Source of the DNA: CAIOSQ01 sp044359885
GTDB taxonomy: Bacteria > Pseudomonadota > Alphaproteobacteria > CACIAM-22H2
Direction of reading: 5' to 3'
Assembly (NCBI GenBank): GCA_044359885.1
Contig: JBIKLI010000006.1
Span: 1 to 35,447 of the forward strand
DNA: 35,447 bases
Below are positions 22,687 to 30,449 of this stretch, in pieces (position 1 is the first letter of the stretch; each line of letters begins with the position of its first letter). Position numbers and translations under genes: made by a program. The notes under the pieces were generated by a model. That model searched no databases. It saw nothing but the letters and a program-made list of their open reading frames with translations, and was not told the origin of the DNA.

Positions 22687-23226
22687 TTGCACGGCTTTAC
22701 CGCGACGCTTCCCTTCGCGATGGGTATCGGCCTGGGAGCGGCGGTCCAGGCTGTCGTCTTTTTCGTCGGCGCCGGCCTGCTGCCCGGCGGCGAATCCTGG
22801 GAGGTGATCGGGCGGAGTCTCTCGGCTTTCCTGCTTGCGACGATGGGCTGGCGGATCTTGAAGACGGCCAAGCGGCTCTGCGCCGACACGTCATCCCCGG
22901 CCAAAGTGCCCGCCGGTCGCCGCGCCGACCTGGCCGTTGGTTTCGGCACCTCCTCGACCAATCCGATGACCGGCATGTTCTTTGCCGCCCAGTTCATCGG
23001 TCCCGCCGGTGACCTGCCTTGGCTGCCGGCGCTCGTGCTCATACTCGCGACCGCGGCGCTCGCCTTGACCAATTCGCTCGCGGTTGCCGCGGTGTTCTCT
23101 CATGCCTTCATACGCCGGCGGATGGCATCGGCGCTTCCGGTATGGTCACGCCTCGTCGCGGGTTTGTTCGCTGTTCTCGCCTTTATCTCTGTGATGCCGA
23201 TGTTAGAGACGCTGCTCTCCAGATGA
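22687..23226 (+). pseudogene. LysE/RhtB-like translocator, apparently missing its N-terminus
   Basis: At most 179 residues can be read from the TTG at 22687. The protein contains four to five hydrophobic segments and a GTSSTNPMTGMFFAAQF motif, matching the N-P-K/M-x2-x-FF-x3-F region of amino-acid exporters of the LysE family. The first membrane segment with its LTPGP-like motif is not found: the frame is open back to 22423 but lacks start codons, and those residues are polar (around AVAWTKAEC). Family members are about 205 residues. I take it as a truncated gene, although an unusual short form cannot be excluded. It ends 28 bp from the convergent tetR-type gene. Confidence 0.45.
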
Positions 23227-23254
23227 GCGGCAGGCCTCGCGCAGGATTTGCGGA

Positions 23255-23929
23255 TCAGGAGCGCGATCGGGCTGTCCTGGTGCCGCGCGCGGCCGATTTG
23301 CGGCGAGATCGTGTGTCCCCGACGCCCAGATAGCCGAGCAGCGCGTCCACCACGCGCGCCTCGATCTGCGCCGGGTCCGTCTCGCCGGCGAAGCTGGCGC
23401 CGTCGATCATGCCCTTGGCGATCCACAGCATGTCGCGCGCGACCACCTTCGTCGGCGGCCCGGCGAGTTCGTCGCCATGCGCGCGCAGCAGCGCCTCGGC
23501 GCTCGCGACGATCCGGTCGTCGGCCGCCGCCAGCGCCTCGTCCGCACCCAGCGCGGTCTCGAGATAGTCCAGGATCCGCGCCAGTCGCGGACGCTCGAAT
23601 TGCTGCGCCACGGCGGCATGGACCAGCGCCCGCAGGCGCGTCGCCAGATCCTGTCCGGCGGTTGCCGCGACCAGCGCCGCCAGCCCCTCGGCGGTTGCGG
23701 CATCGCTGCGACGGATCAGTTCGGCGAAGATCGCCTCCTTGCCCGGAAAATACTGGTAGAGCGAGCCGACGCTGATTCCGGCGCGTTCGGCGATCGCGTT
23801 GGTATTGGCCGCGTCCAGGCCCTTGGTCTCCAGGATGCGAGCCGTCGCCTCCAGAACCGCGTCGTAGGTGTCGCGCGAACGCGACTGGCGCGGCGTTTTT
23901 CGGGGGTCGTTTGGGCGGCGGCGGGGCAT
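23255..23929 (-). CDS. TetR/AcrR-family transcriptional regulator
   Basis: This 224-residue regulator has an N-terminal HTH with the family signature: AVLEATARILETKG, NTNAIAERAGISVGSLYQYF and FPGKEAIFAEL. The all-helical ligand domain follows and is unrelated at the sequence level to named regulators I know. An ATG at 23929 is chosen; a TTG at 23959 would add ten residues but lies inside the palindrome. The palindrome GAGCAATTGCTC (23954-23965) is 25 bases upstream of the ATG and recurs upstream of the dioxygenase gene, so this protein probably represses itself and that gene. The ligand may be an aromatic substrate of the dioxygenase (inference). The tail after residue 205 is rich in Arg and Ser. 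Confidence 0.85.
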   Translation of the reverse strand: MPRRRPNDPRKTPRQSRSRDTYDAVLEATARILETKGLDAANTNAIAERAGISVGSLYQYFPGKEAIFAELIRRSDAATAEGLAALVAATAGQDLATRLRALVHAAVAQQFERPRLARILDYLETALGADEALAAADDRIVASAEALLRAHGDELAGPPTKVVARDMLWIAKGMIDGASFAGETDPAQIEARVVDALLGYLGVGDTRSRRKSAARGTRTARSRS

Positions 23930-23953
23930 GGGCGGATGCGAGTTTTCTGAAAA

Positions 23954-23965
23954 GAGCAATTGCTC
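23954..23965. promoter_or_regulatory. Operator 1, 12-bp perfect palindrome
   Basis: GAGCAATTGCTC sits between the TetR-type gene (start 23929, minus) and the small gene at 24006 (plus). The identical 12 bases occur at 25489-25500. A perfect repeat of a palindrome next to a tetR gene is the normal layout of a TetR operator. Confidence 0.7.
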
Positions 23966-24005
23966 ACATTACCTTTCTCGCACCCGAACCGCGACGGGAA
24001 AATTC

Positions 24006-24247
24006 ATGAACAGCATCGAGACCCCACGCATCGTCGCCGTGCTCGACGACCTGGATCGCGCCCCTCGGCGCCGTCCTGGGACGCCGGCGTCTTCCACGAT
24101 GACGCGAAGGGCTCGCGCATGAAGCCCAAGCCCGATGTGCAAGACGTCCATCCGGAACCCGAGCCCTACCATTCTTCAGGCTCGCCGCTGGGCGATGGGC
24201 TCGAATTCCCGGTGGCTGGCCATCGGGCCGGGAAGGACCGGCGATGA
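24006..24247 (+). pseudogene. Small gene, probably split by a frameshift near 24056-24066
   Basis: From the ATG at 24006 about 18 codons (MNSIETPRIVAVLDDLDRA) have GC-rich third positions, as expected for coding DNA here. Then this frame loses that bias and stops at 24122, while the frame two bases on takes up coding-like bias, reading SWDAGVFHDDAKG and then from the ATG at 24119 MKPKPDVQDVHPEPEPYHSS to a stop at 24245-24247. That stop overlaps the next ATG (24244, ATGA). One missing base in the C-rich stretch near 24060 would give one protein of about 80 residues. Alternatively 24119-24247 alone encodes a 42-residue peptide. I recognise no family; it is polar, His/Pro-rich and has no membrane segment. 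Confidence 0.4.
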
Positions 24248-24540
24248 CGCAACATGCCGGCACAGCCCTCGCACGAATCGCGCCCTCGCGCCTGAGGCGC
24301 TGGACAGACATCGTGCTCGCGCTTTCGCTCGTGGCGATGGTCCTCTCGGGCCTCGGGCTCTTCGCCCGGCATGACGTTCCCCAGGTCGAGGCGGCGACCG
24401 GCGCGTTCCTCGGGATCGACGACGAGGTATGGAGCCACACGCACATCGTCTCGTCGATCCTGTTCTCTGGCGCCGCTGTCTCGCATCTGAGACTGAGCTG
24501 GAAGCTGCTCCTGCGCCACTTCGCGCGCCGACCGGACTGA
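24244..24540 (+). CDS. Small two-helix membrane protein, DUF4405/cytochrome-b-like
   Basis: This 98-residue protein has hydrophobic helices at about 20-41 and 66-88. His65 and His67 lie just before helix 2 and His81 within it; His43 follows helix 1. This pattern (helix, loop, W-x-H, helix, H-L-x-L-x-W) is that of DUF4405 proteins, proposed small b-type cytochromes that pass electrons through the membrane. Heme binding is inference from the histidines. The start overlaps the stop of the small upstream gene by ATGA, so the two were translated together. It converges on the dioxygenase gene across a 147-bp gap filled by a large hairpin. Confidence 0.7.
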   Translation: MTQHAGTALARIAPSRLRRWTDIVLALSLVAMVLSGLGLFARHDVPQVEAATGAFLGIDDEVWSHTHIVSSILFSGAAVSHLRLSWKLLLRHFARRPD

Positions 24541-24618
24541 CTGCGCGCACCTTCAGGCTTGTTTCCAGCACAATGCCGGGCGGGGCGACGCTTCGCGGCG
24601 GCGCGCCGACGGGAGATC

Positions 24619-24684
24619 GTCGGACCGTGCGCGGCCACCAGCCATCCGGCCGCCGGCGGGCGCCGGCGCCGCGCACGGCCCGAC
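24619..24684. terminator. Large inverted repeat between convergent genes
   Basis: Left arm 24619-24635 and right arm 24668-24684 pair over 17 positions with one mismatch (24624 against 24679); the central 32 bases can form a further GC stem. It lies between the cytochrome-like gene and the dioxygenase gene, 3 bases beyond the latter's stop. It is probably a bidirectional terminator. Confidence 0.55.
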
Positions 24685-24687
24685 GGT

Positions 24688-25425
24688 TCAGGCCGACCGA
24701 TCGAGCACGATATCGAAGCGAACCAGTTCCGCCTGCGTCACGACCGTGCCGCCGACGGCCTCCGCGAGCAGACCTATCGCCACCGATCGCATCAACTCGG
24801 CATGGTCGGCATGGGCCGGCGCCGCCCGCCGCGCGATCTCCTTGTCGAGATCGGCCTGCGTGACCAGAAGATCGCGGCCGCCCGCCCTTACCGCAACGTG
24901 GATGTGTGGTACGAAGGTCCACGGCAGGAATCCGAACAGCGTCCGCCTGTAGCCGCCCGGGCGAATCGTCCTGAACGCGTACCAGCCGTTGGCATCGATG
25001 TCGCCCTCACCGAAGCCGCGGAAGGCCGGATCCGGGCGGCCATGACCCGGCGTCTCGGCCGGATGGTAGTCATAGCGGCCGGTGGAATTGGCCTGCCAGA
25101 CCTGCAGCTGCAGGCCGGTGCGTGGCCGCCCGGCCGTGTCGAGCAGCCGGCCGGCAAGCACCAGTGGCTTGCCGGGCGAAACCGCATCCCGGGAGCTCAT
25201 CAGGTCGATGCCGCCCCAAGTCGTGCCCCGGAGTGGCCGGTACGGGCCCTCGAAGTCGGAGGGCGTCGGGTGCAGGCGCTGCTGCGCGCCGGCGGGCTGC
25301 GGCCCGAGCAGGCGGCCCGCCGGCGCGCAGCCGCCGAGTTCCGATGCCGCGACGGCGGCGAGCAGCGCGGCGTTGAATCGGCGGCGCGGCCACGGCCGCG
25401 CGGAATGTCGATCGAACGGTGTCAT
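24688..25425 (-). CDS. Exported lipoprotein intradiol dioxygenase (protocatechuate 3,4-dioxygenase fold)
   Basis: This 245-residue protein keeps all four iron ligands of intradiol dioxygenases: Tyr118 (STGRYDYH), Tyr159 (RPGGYRR), His174 and His176 (VPHIHVAV). DPAFRGFGEGDIDANGWY and FRTIRPGGY are family segments. The N-terminus has a twin arginine (RRRF) before a hydrophobic stretch and a lipobox ending at Cys33 (LGGC). It should therefore be folded with iron in the cytoplasm, exported by Tat and anchored as a lipoprotein. Ring cleavage outside the cytoplasm is unusual but known in the family. The ATG at 25425 has GAGGA just upstream. Operator 2 lies 64 bp upstream. The aromatic substrate is unknown, and no beta-ketoadipate gene is in the window. 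Confidence 0.85.
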   Translation of the reverse strand: MTPFDRHSARPWPRRRFNAALLAAVAASELGGCAPAGRLLGPQPAGAQQRLHPTPSDFEGPYRPLRGTTWGGIDLMSSRDAVSPGKPLVLAGRLLDTAGRPRTGLQLQVWQANSTGRYDYHPAETPGHGRPDPAFRGFGEGDIDANGWYAFRTIRPGGYRRTLFGFLPWTFVPHIHVAVRAGGRDLLVTQADLDKEIARRAAPAHADHAELMRSVAIGLLAEAVGGTVVTQAELVRFDIVLDRSA

Positions 25426-25488
25426 CCTCAGTTCCTCAGGGTTGCGTTGAAACGGCTGCGGCCACGAACGGAGCCGGAGAAATCATGC

Positions 25489-25500
25489 GAGCAATTGCTC
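25489..25500. promoter_or_regulatory. Operator 2, identical 12-bp palindrome
   Basis: GAGCAATTGCTC occurs here, 64 bp upstream of the dioxygenase start, identical to the palindrome beside the TetR-type gene. This ties the two transcription units into one candidate regulon. I could not place a convincing -35/-10 pair around it. Confidence 0.7.
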
Positions 25501-25942
25501 ATTTCCGCCTACTCGCGTTTTGTGTTCAGAGGTCCGGTCCTGCCGCGCATGGGTCAACGCCAGTGAAACTCGCAACGTCAGGTCCGCTCGACCGTCACCG
25601 TGGAGACCGTCCTCGCCGCGCCGGCTCGCGTTCTGGGGACCGCGTCCCGGCAGGTGGGGTCGGAGCTGAGCCCGCAATGCGCGACCGGCGGGCTTGTGAC
25701 GCATCGGGCGAAGACACTGTCGGCCCGCGCGGTATCCGCCCGCACTCCCCGCTCTGCCCCTCCCACTCCCCCGGCCACGTCTCCATCGTCCGGGCGGGCT
25801 TCATCCCCTCCGGCGGCTGCGATCTCGTCGATCGTCGCGACGGTGCCGAGCAGACGGCGTCAGCGAAAGGCGCGGCCGAGGGCCTTGACCGGAGCGCTGC
25901 CTACGCGCGAGCGGGGCGGGGCCAGGGCAGGGCGGCCGCCGG
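25501..25942. other. 442-bp stretch without a convincing gene
   Basis: The frames here are short and rich in Arg, Ser, Pro and Ala, with no family resemblance on either strand. The sequence separates the dioxygenase operator from the end of the NADH dehydrogenase gene. I see no structural element other than repeat copy C at its right end. Confidence 0.5.
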
Positions 25943-25986
25943 GAGCAGAAGGCGAACCGGGGTTTCTGCGCTGGAGAGGGCTTTCA
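25943..25986 (+). repeat. Dispersed intergenic repeat, copy C (full 44-bp core)
   Basis: This copy matches copy B at 40 of 44 bases. Its terminal TTTCA supplies the stop codon of the minus-strand ndh gene (25984-25986), so the element abuts the gene exactly. On the minus strand GCAGAA and TTCTGC can pair around a GG-TTCG-CC tip, giving a possible 3' end structure for ndh. Confidence 0.7.
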
Positions 25987-27351
25987 ATGCAGCTTCAGCC
26001 GGGGTCGGATCACCTGGTTGACATGGCCGATGGCGATGAGCGCGAGGCCGCGCAGCCAGCCATGGATCGCGATGAGATGGATCCGGTAGAGCGAGATGTA
26101 GACGAGGCGTGCAAGCCGGCCTTCGATCGCCATGCGCCCGCCGATCAGGTTGCCCATCAGGCTTCCGACCGTCGAGAACCTCGACAGCGAAACCAGCGAT
26201 CCCTTGTCCCGGTACTCGAAGGGGGTCAGGTCGTTCCTGCCCGCGACGAGGGCCTTGATGTTGCGCAGCGCGGTGTCCGCCATCTGATGGGCGGCCTGCG
26301 CGCGCGGCGGCACCGGGCGCGTCTCGCCCGGCGGGACGAAGGATGCGCAATCGCCGACCGCGAAGATGCGCGCGTCGCGGGTCGTCTGCAGCGTGGGCGT
26401 CACCAGCAGCTGGTTCGCCCGGTTGGTCTCGAGACCGCCGATCCCGTTCAGCAGATCGGGACCGCGCACGCCGGCCGCCCAGACCCTGAGATCCGCCTGG
26501 ACGATGCCGGAATCGGTGACCACCTCGCCGGGCCGCACCTCGGTGACCTTGGTGCCGGTCAGGACGCGCACGCCGAGATTCTCGAGCTCGGTCTTCGCCG
26601 CCGCCGCGAGCTTCTCCGGAAGGGCCGGCAGGATGCGAGGACCCGCCTCGATCAAGGTCACGGTCAGCCGCGACTCGTCGAACACCTCGAGACCGTAATG
26701 CCCGAGCGCCGAGGCGGCGTTGAAGAGCTCGGCCGCGAGCTCGACGCCGGTGGCGCCGCCGCCGACGATGGCGATCTCGACCCGTGCGTCGGCGCCAGGA
26801 TCGGCGCTCAGCCGACGCGACACGCGAAGGCAATGGTCGAGCAGCTTCTGCCGGAAGCGGTCGGCCTCGCGCCGGCTGTCGAGGAACAGGCAGTGCTCGC
26901 GCGCACCAGGAGTCCCGAAATCGTTGGACACGGCGCCTATGGCGAGGACGAGATAGTCGTAGCGGATGCGATGACGGCCGATGAGGACGGAGCCGTCGTC
27001 GTCCAGGATGGGCGCGATCACCACGTGCCTGGAATCGCGGTCGATCGATTCGAGACTGCCGAGGAAGAAGCGGTACCCCCAGCGATGGCCGTGGCCGCGA
27101 TAGCCGACCTCGTCGAGATTGGCGTCGAGCGAACCGGCGGCGACCTCGTGCAGCAGCGGCTTCCAGATATGCGTATGGTTGCGGTCGACGAGGATGATGT
27201 CGAAACGATCTCGCCCGTAATGGGCGCCGAGCTTGCGCACCAGCTCGAGACCGCCCGCCCCGCCGCCGACCACGACGATCTGGGTCTTGAGCGATGCCGC
27301 CCGGCCGCTCGCGGGCACGGCCGGAACATCCGATGTCGTCTGGTCCAGCAT
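25984..27351 (-). CDS. ndh: Type II NADH:quinone oxidoreductase
   Basis: This 455-residue single-subunit, non-proton-pumping NADH dehydrogenase is peripheral on the inner membrane and passes electrons from NADH via FAD to quinone. The FAD dinucleotide fold is VVVGGGAGGLELVRKL near residue 28, the NADH fold is IAIVGGGATGVELAAEL near 195, and AVGDCA closes the FAD site. RAQAAHQMA is the quinone-side AQxAxQ motif of NDH-2. IHGWLRGLALIAIGHVNQ near the C-terminus is the amphipathic membrane anchor. The ATG at 27351 has GGGGGG 6 bases upstream and is preferred to the TTG at 27354. Its own promoter (27389-27416) lies in the gap after the ABC operon, and its -35 falls in repeat copy D. Confidence 0.88.
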   Translation of the reverse strand: MLDQTTSDVPAVPASGRAASLKTQIVVVGGGAGGLELVRKLGAHYGRDRFDIILVDRNHTHIWKPLLHEVAAGSLDANLDEVGYRGHGHRWGYRFFLGSLESIDRDSRHVVIAPILDDDGSVLIGRHRIRYDYLVLAIGAVSNDFGTPGAREHCLFLDSRREADRFRQKLLDHCLRVSRRLSADPGADARVEIAIVGGGATGVELAAELFNAASALGHYGLEVFDESRLTVTLIEAGPRILPALPEKLAAAAKTELENLGVRVLTGTKVTEVRPGEVVTDSGIVQADLRVWAAGVRGPDLLNGIGGLETNRANQLLVTPTLQTTRDARIFAVGDCASFVPPGETRPVPPRAQAAHQMADTALRNIKALVAGRNDLTPFEYRDKGSLVSLSRFSTVGSLMGNLIGGRMAIEGRLARLVYISLYRIHLIAIHGWLRGLALIAIGHVNQVIRPRLKLH

Positions 27352-27388
27352 CAAGAACCCCCCTGTTCCAGCGCCCGATCAGACCGCG

Positions 27389-27416
27389 AGCATAGCAAGA
27401 AAAGAAAACCTCTCCA
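27389..27416 (-). promoter_or_regulatory. Candidate ndh promoter
   Basis: On the minus strand, TGGAGA (plus 27411-27416) and TATGCT (plus 27389-27394) are 16 bp apart, with a leader of about 31 nt. The -35 is part of dispersed repeat copy D, the same arrangement as upstream of the aldolase gene at 2658-2686. Confidence 0.45.
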
Positions 27417-27430
27417 CGGCAGAAACCCTG
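27404..27430 (-). repeat. Dispersed intergenic repeat, copy D (inverted, partial)
   Basis: On the minus strand the core GGGTTTCTGC-CG-TGGAGAGG-TTTTC matches copies B and C with small changes. It lies in the 145-bp gap between the ABC operon and ndh. Confidence 0.55.
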
Positions 27431-27496
27431 TCGAGCAGGAGCTCACTCCGCGACCCGTCGCAAGCGGCTGCCTGCCGGGGCGGCCACCGATCCCGG

Positions 27497-28552
27497 TCAG
27501 CCGCCGTCCGCCCGCATGTCCGCGGCGACAAGTCCGGCTTCGCCGGCGCGATGGCAGGCCAGGACATGCCCCGGATCGCCGGGGTGGGGCCTGAGCGCCG
27601 GCCGCTCGCTGCGGCAGCGCTCGACGGCGAAGGGGCAGCGAGGATGGAAATGGCACCCGGCGGGCGGGGTCAGCGGCGACGGGATCTCGCCCGCGATCGG
27701 CTCGAATTCGCGGCGCCGCGACAGGCTCGGAGCCTCGCGCAGCAGCGCCTGGGTATAGGGATGCGCCGGAGCCGCGAACAGCGCGTCGGCCGCCGCCAGC
27801 TCGACGATGCGCCCGAGATACATCACCGCCACCCGGTCGGCGACATGGCGCACCGCGCCCAGATTGTGGCTGATGAAGACGTAAGTCAGGTCGAATTCGG
27901 CCTTCAGGTCCATGAACATGTTCAGGACCTGCGCCTGGATGGACACGTCGAGCGCCGCGGTCGCCTCGTCGCAGACGACGACCGCGGGGCGCACCGCCAG
28001 CGCGCGGGCGATCCCGACGCGCTGGCGCTGGCCCCCCGACAGGGCATGTGGAAAGCGTCCGGCATAGTCGGCATCGAGACCGACGCGCGCCAGCATGTCC
28101 CGCGCGAAGCCGTCGGCCGCGGCGGGCTGCAGCAGGCCGTGGACGACCGGCGCCTCGACGATCGCGTCGCGCACCGATTTGCGCGGGTTCAGCGAGGTCA
28201 TGGGATCCTGGAAGATCATCTGGATCTCGCGCACGAAACGGCGCCGCGCCGGCCGGTCCATCGTCGCGACGTCGGCGCCATCGTAGCGCAGTGTCCCGGC
28301 GCTCTGCGCCAGGATCCCGGACATGATCCGTCCCAGCGTGCTCTTGCCGCAGCCCGATTCACCCACCAGGGCCAGGACCTCGCCGCGGCGCACCGACAGG
28401 CTGACGCCGTCGACGGCATGCACGACCTTGCGGCGGTGGCCGGCGCCGAAAAGATTGAGCATCTTCGCCGCGACGTCGAGCTCGGTCGCGAAGCGCATCT
28501 CGATCGCATCGAGTTCCAGGATCGGGGCGGCGGGTGCGCGCGCGACGCTCAT
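27497..28552 (-). CDS. Dipeptide/oligopeptide-type ABC transporter ATPase (DppF/OppF-like)
   Basis: This 351-residue ATPase has Walker A GESGCGKST, signature LSGGQRQRVGIA and Walker B VVVCDEATAALD, followed by the switch His in ISHNLG. The C-terminal oligopeptide extension (HPYTQALL ... GCHFHPRCPFA ... C) has the Cys cluster that binds an iron-sulfur centre in DppD/DppF-type subunits. It starts at 28552 with an ATGA overlap of the upstream ATPase stop; a longer upstream reading lies within that gene. It is the last gene of the four-gene operon and would form the ATPase heterodimer with the upstream product. Confidence 0.9.
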   Translation of the reverse strand: MSVARAPAAPILELDAIEMRFATELDVAAKMLNLFGAGHRRKVVHAVDGVSLSVRRGEVLALVGESGCGKSTLGRIMSGILAQSAGTLRYDGADVATMDRPARRRFVREIQMIFQDPMTSLNPRKSVRDAIVEAPVVHGLLQPAAADGFARDMLARVGLDADYAGRFPHALSGGQRQRVGIARALAVRPAVVVCDEATAALDVSIQAQVLNMFMDLKAEFDLTYVFISHNLGAVRHVADRVAVMYLGRIVELAAADALFAAPAHPYTQALLREAPSLSRRREFEPIAGEIPSPLTPPAGCHFHPRCPFAVERCRSERPALRPHPGDPGHVLACHRAGEAGLVAADMRADGG

Positions 28553-29547
28553 CGCCGCTCCTTCGTCGTCGCGGCGTCCAGCGGGTGGAAGCAGCGCACC
28601 GTGCGTCCAGCACCGTCGGCGGGCGGCAGATCCGGTTCCGTCTCCCGGCAGAGGGCCGTCGCGTGCGCGCAGCGCGGGGCGAAGCGGCATCCGGCGCGGA
28701 TCGACCCGGCGACGGGCGGCATGCCCGGGATCGGACGCAGGCGTCCGGCGCGCACGTCGATCATCGGCACGCTGTCCAGCAGGCCGCGCGTATAGGGATG
28801 GGCGGGGCGGGTCAGGATCGCCTCCGCCGGGCCGCTCTCGACGATGCGGCCCGCATACATTACCGCGATCGAATGCGCGAGACTGGCGACCACCGCGAGA
28901 TCATGGGTGATCCAGATCATCGCGGTGCCGGTCTCGCGGCCCAGCCGCTTCGCCTCGTGCAGGATCTGGCCCTGGGTGGTCACGTCGAGCGCGGTGGTCG
29001 GCTCGTCCGCCAGCACGACCGCGGGCCGGTTGATGAGCGCGATCGCGATCACGATGCGCTGGCGCATCCCGCCCGAAAGCTGGTGAGGATAGGCGGCCAG
29101 GCGCTCCTCGGGCGCGGAGATCCCGACCGCTTCGAGGGCCGCGCGCGCGCGGCGCCGCGCCTCGGCGCGCGACACGGCCGGGTCGTGCACCTCGATCGCC
29201 TCGCAGATCTGTGCGTCGATCCGCATGACCGGATTCAAGGTCATCATCGGATCCTGGAAGATCATCGCGATGTCGCGGCCGCGGATCCTGCGCATCGCGG
29301 CTCCGTCCTGCGGGTCGACCGGCCGGCCATCGAGGACCGCGGTACCGCCGGCGATCCGCACCGGCGCCTCGAGCAGGCCCATCGCCGCCAGCGCGGTGAT
29401 CGACTTTCCCGATCCCGATTCGCCGACCAGCGCCAGGATCTCGCCGCGCGGCACCGCCAGCGACACGCGCTCGACCAGTGTCAGGGTGCGGGTCTTCCAC
29501 CGCGCCTCCACGGTCAGGTCGCGGATCTCGAAGGCCGCGCGGCTCAT
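28549..29547 (-). CDS. Dipeptide/oligopeptide-type ABC transporter ATPase (DppD/OppD-like)
   Basis: This 332-residue ATPase has Walker A GESGSGKS, signature LSGGMRQRIVIA and Walker B VVLADEPTTALD with the switch His in ITHDLA. HPYTRGLLDSVP and GCRFAPRCAHA form the oligo_HPY extension with its Cys cluster. ATGA overlaps join it to both neighbours. A second ATPase of the pair is encoded immediately downstream, as expected for DppDF/OppDF exporter-fold partners of import systems. Confidence 0.9.
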   Translation of the reverse strand: MSRAAFEIRDLTVEARWKTRTLTLVERVSLAVPRGEILALVGESGSGKSITALAAMGLLEAPVRIAGGTAVLDGRPVDPQDGAAMRRIRGRDIAMIFQDPMMTLNPVMRIDAQICEAIEVHDPAVSRAEARRRARAALEAVGISAPEERLAAYPHQLSGGMRQRIVIAIALINRPAVVLADEPTTALDVTTQGQILHEAKRLGRETGTAMIWITHDLAVVASLAHSIAVMYAGRIVESGPAEAILTRPAHPYTRGLLDSVPMIDVRAGRLRPIPGMPPVAGSIRAGCRFAPRCAHATALCRETEPDLPPADGAGRTVRCFHPLDAATTKERR

Positions 29548-30449
29548 GTCGCGGCCCGCGGATCGAGCATGTCGCGCAGGCGGTCGCCCACCAGATTGAT
29601 CGCGACGATCAGCAGCACGAGGGCGACGCCGGGATAGGCGCTGATCCAGGTGCGGCCGGAAAGGATGTGCTGAAAGCCGTTGGCGATCAGCAGTCCCAGC
29701 GAGGGCTGGGTGACCGGCAGGCCGAGACCGAGGAAGGACAGCGTCGCCTCCAGCGCGATCGCGTTGGCGACCTGGACGGCGGCCACGACCAGCACCGTCG
29801 GCAGGCAGTTCGGCACCAGGTGTCCGAAGACGATGCGCGGCGCGGCGAGACCCAGCGAGCGCGCCGCGGAGATGTAGTCCTTCTCGCGTTCGACCAGCGC
29901 GGTCGAACGCACGGTGCGGGCGAAATAGGCCCATTGGACGGCGACCAGCGCCAGGATCACCTTCTCGATCCCCGGCCCGAGCGCGGCGAGCAGCACCAGC
30001 GCGATGAGGATCGCCGGGAAGCTCAGCTGGAAGTCGACGATCCGCATGATCAGCGAATCCGCCCGGCCGCCCAGATAGGCCGAGAGCACGCCGACGGTCG
30101 TCCCGATCGACGCGGCGATGAACCCTGCGAGCGCCCCGATCCCGAGGCTGATCCGCAGGCCGTAGAGGATCGCGCTCCACAGGTCGCGTCCCTGGTCGTC
30201 GGTGCCAAGGTGATGGACCATGCCGTTCGAACCCGTCGCGCCGGGGCGCAGGCGGCTGTCCATCACGTCCAGCGACGCCAGGTCGTAGGGATCCTGCGGC
30301 GCAAGCAGCGGGGCGAACACCGCAGCCACCACGACCGCCAGCAGCAGCGCCGCCCCCAGCGCCGCCTGCGGCCTGCTGCAGAACAGCAGCAGCCAGGCGC
30401 GCGCCGCAGCGGCGCGCGACGGTCGTCCGGTCAGCCCGGTGCCGGTCAT
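29544..30449 (-). CDS. ABC transporter inner-membrane permease (DppC/OppC-like)
   Basis: This 301-residue permease has one N-terminal helix followed by the periplasmic PQDPYDLASLDVMDSRLRP segment and HLGTDDQGRDLWSAILYG, the recognisable DppC/OppC N-domain. Five further helices follow. The coupling EAA loop is near SARSLGLAAPRIVFGHLVPN. It overlaps its upstream and downstream genes by ATGA. With the DppB-like partner it forms the translocation pore. Confidence 0.9.
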   Translation of the reverse strand: MTGTGLTGRPSRAAAARAWLLLFCSRPQAALGAALLLAVVVAAVFAPLLAPQDPYDLASLDVMDSRLRPGATGSNGMVHHLGTDDQGRDLWSAILYGLRISLGIGALAGFIAASIGTTVGVLSAYLGGRADSLIMRIVDFQLSFPAILIALVLLAALGPGIEKVILALVAVQWAYFARTVRSTALVEREKDYISAARSLGLAAPRIVFGHLVPNCLPTVLVVAAVQVANAIALEATLSFLGLGLPVTQPSLGLLIANGFQHILSGRTWISAYPGVALVLLIVAINLVGDRLRDMLDPRAAT

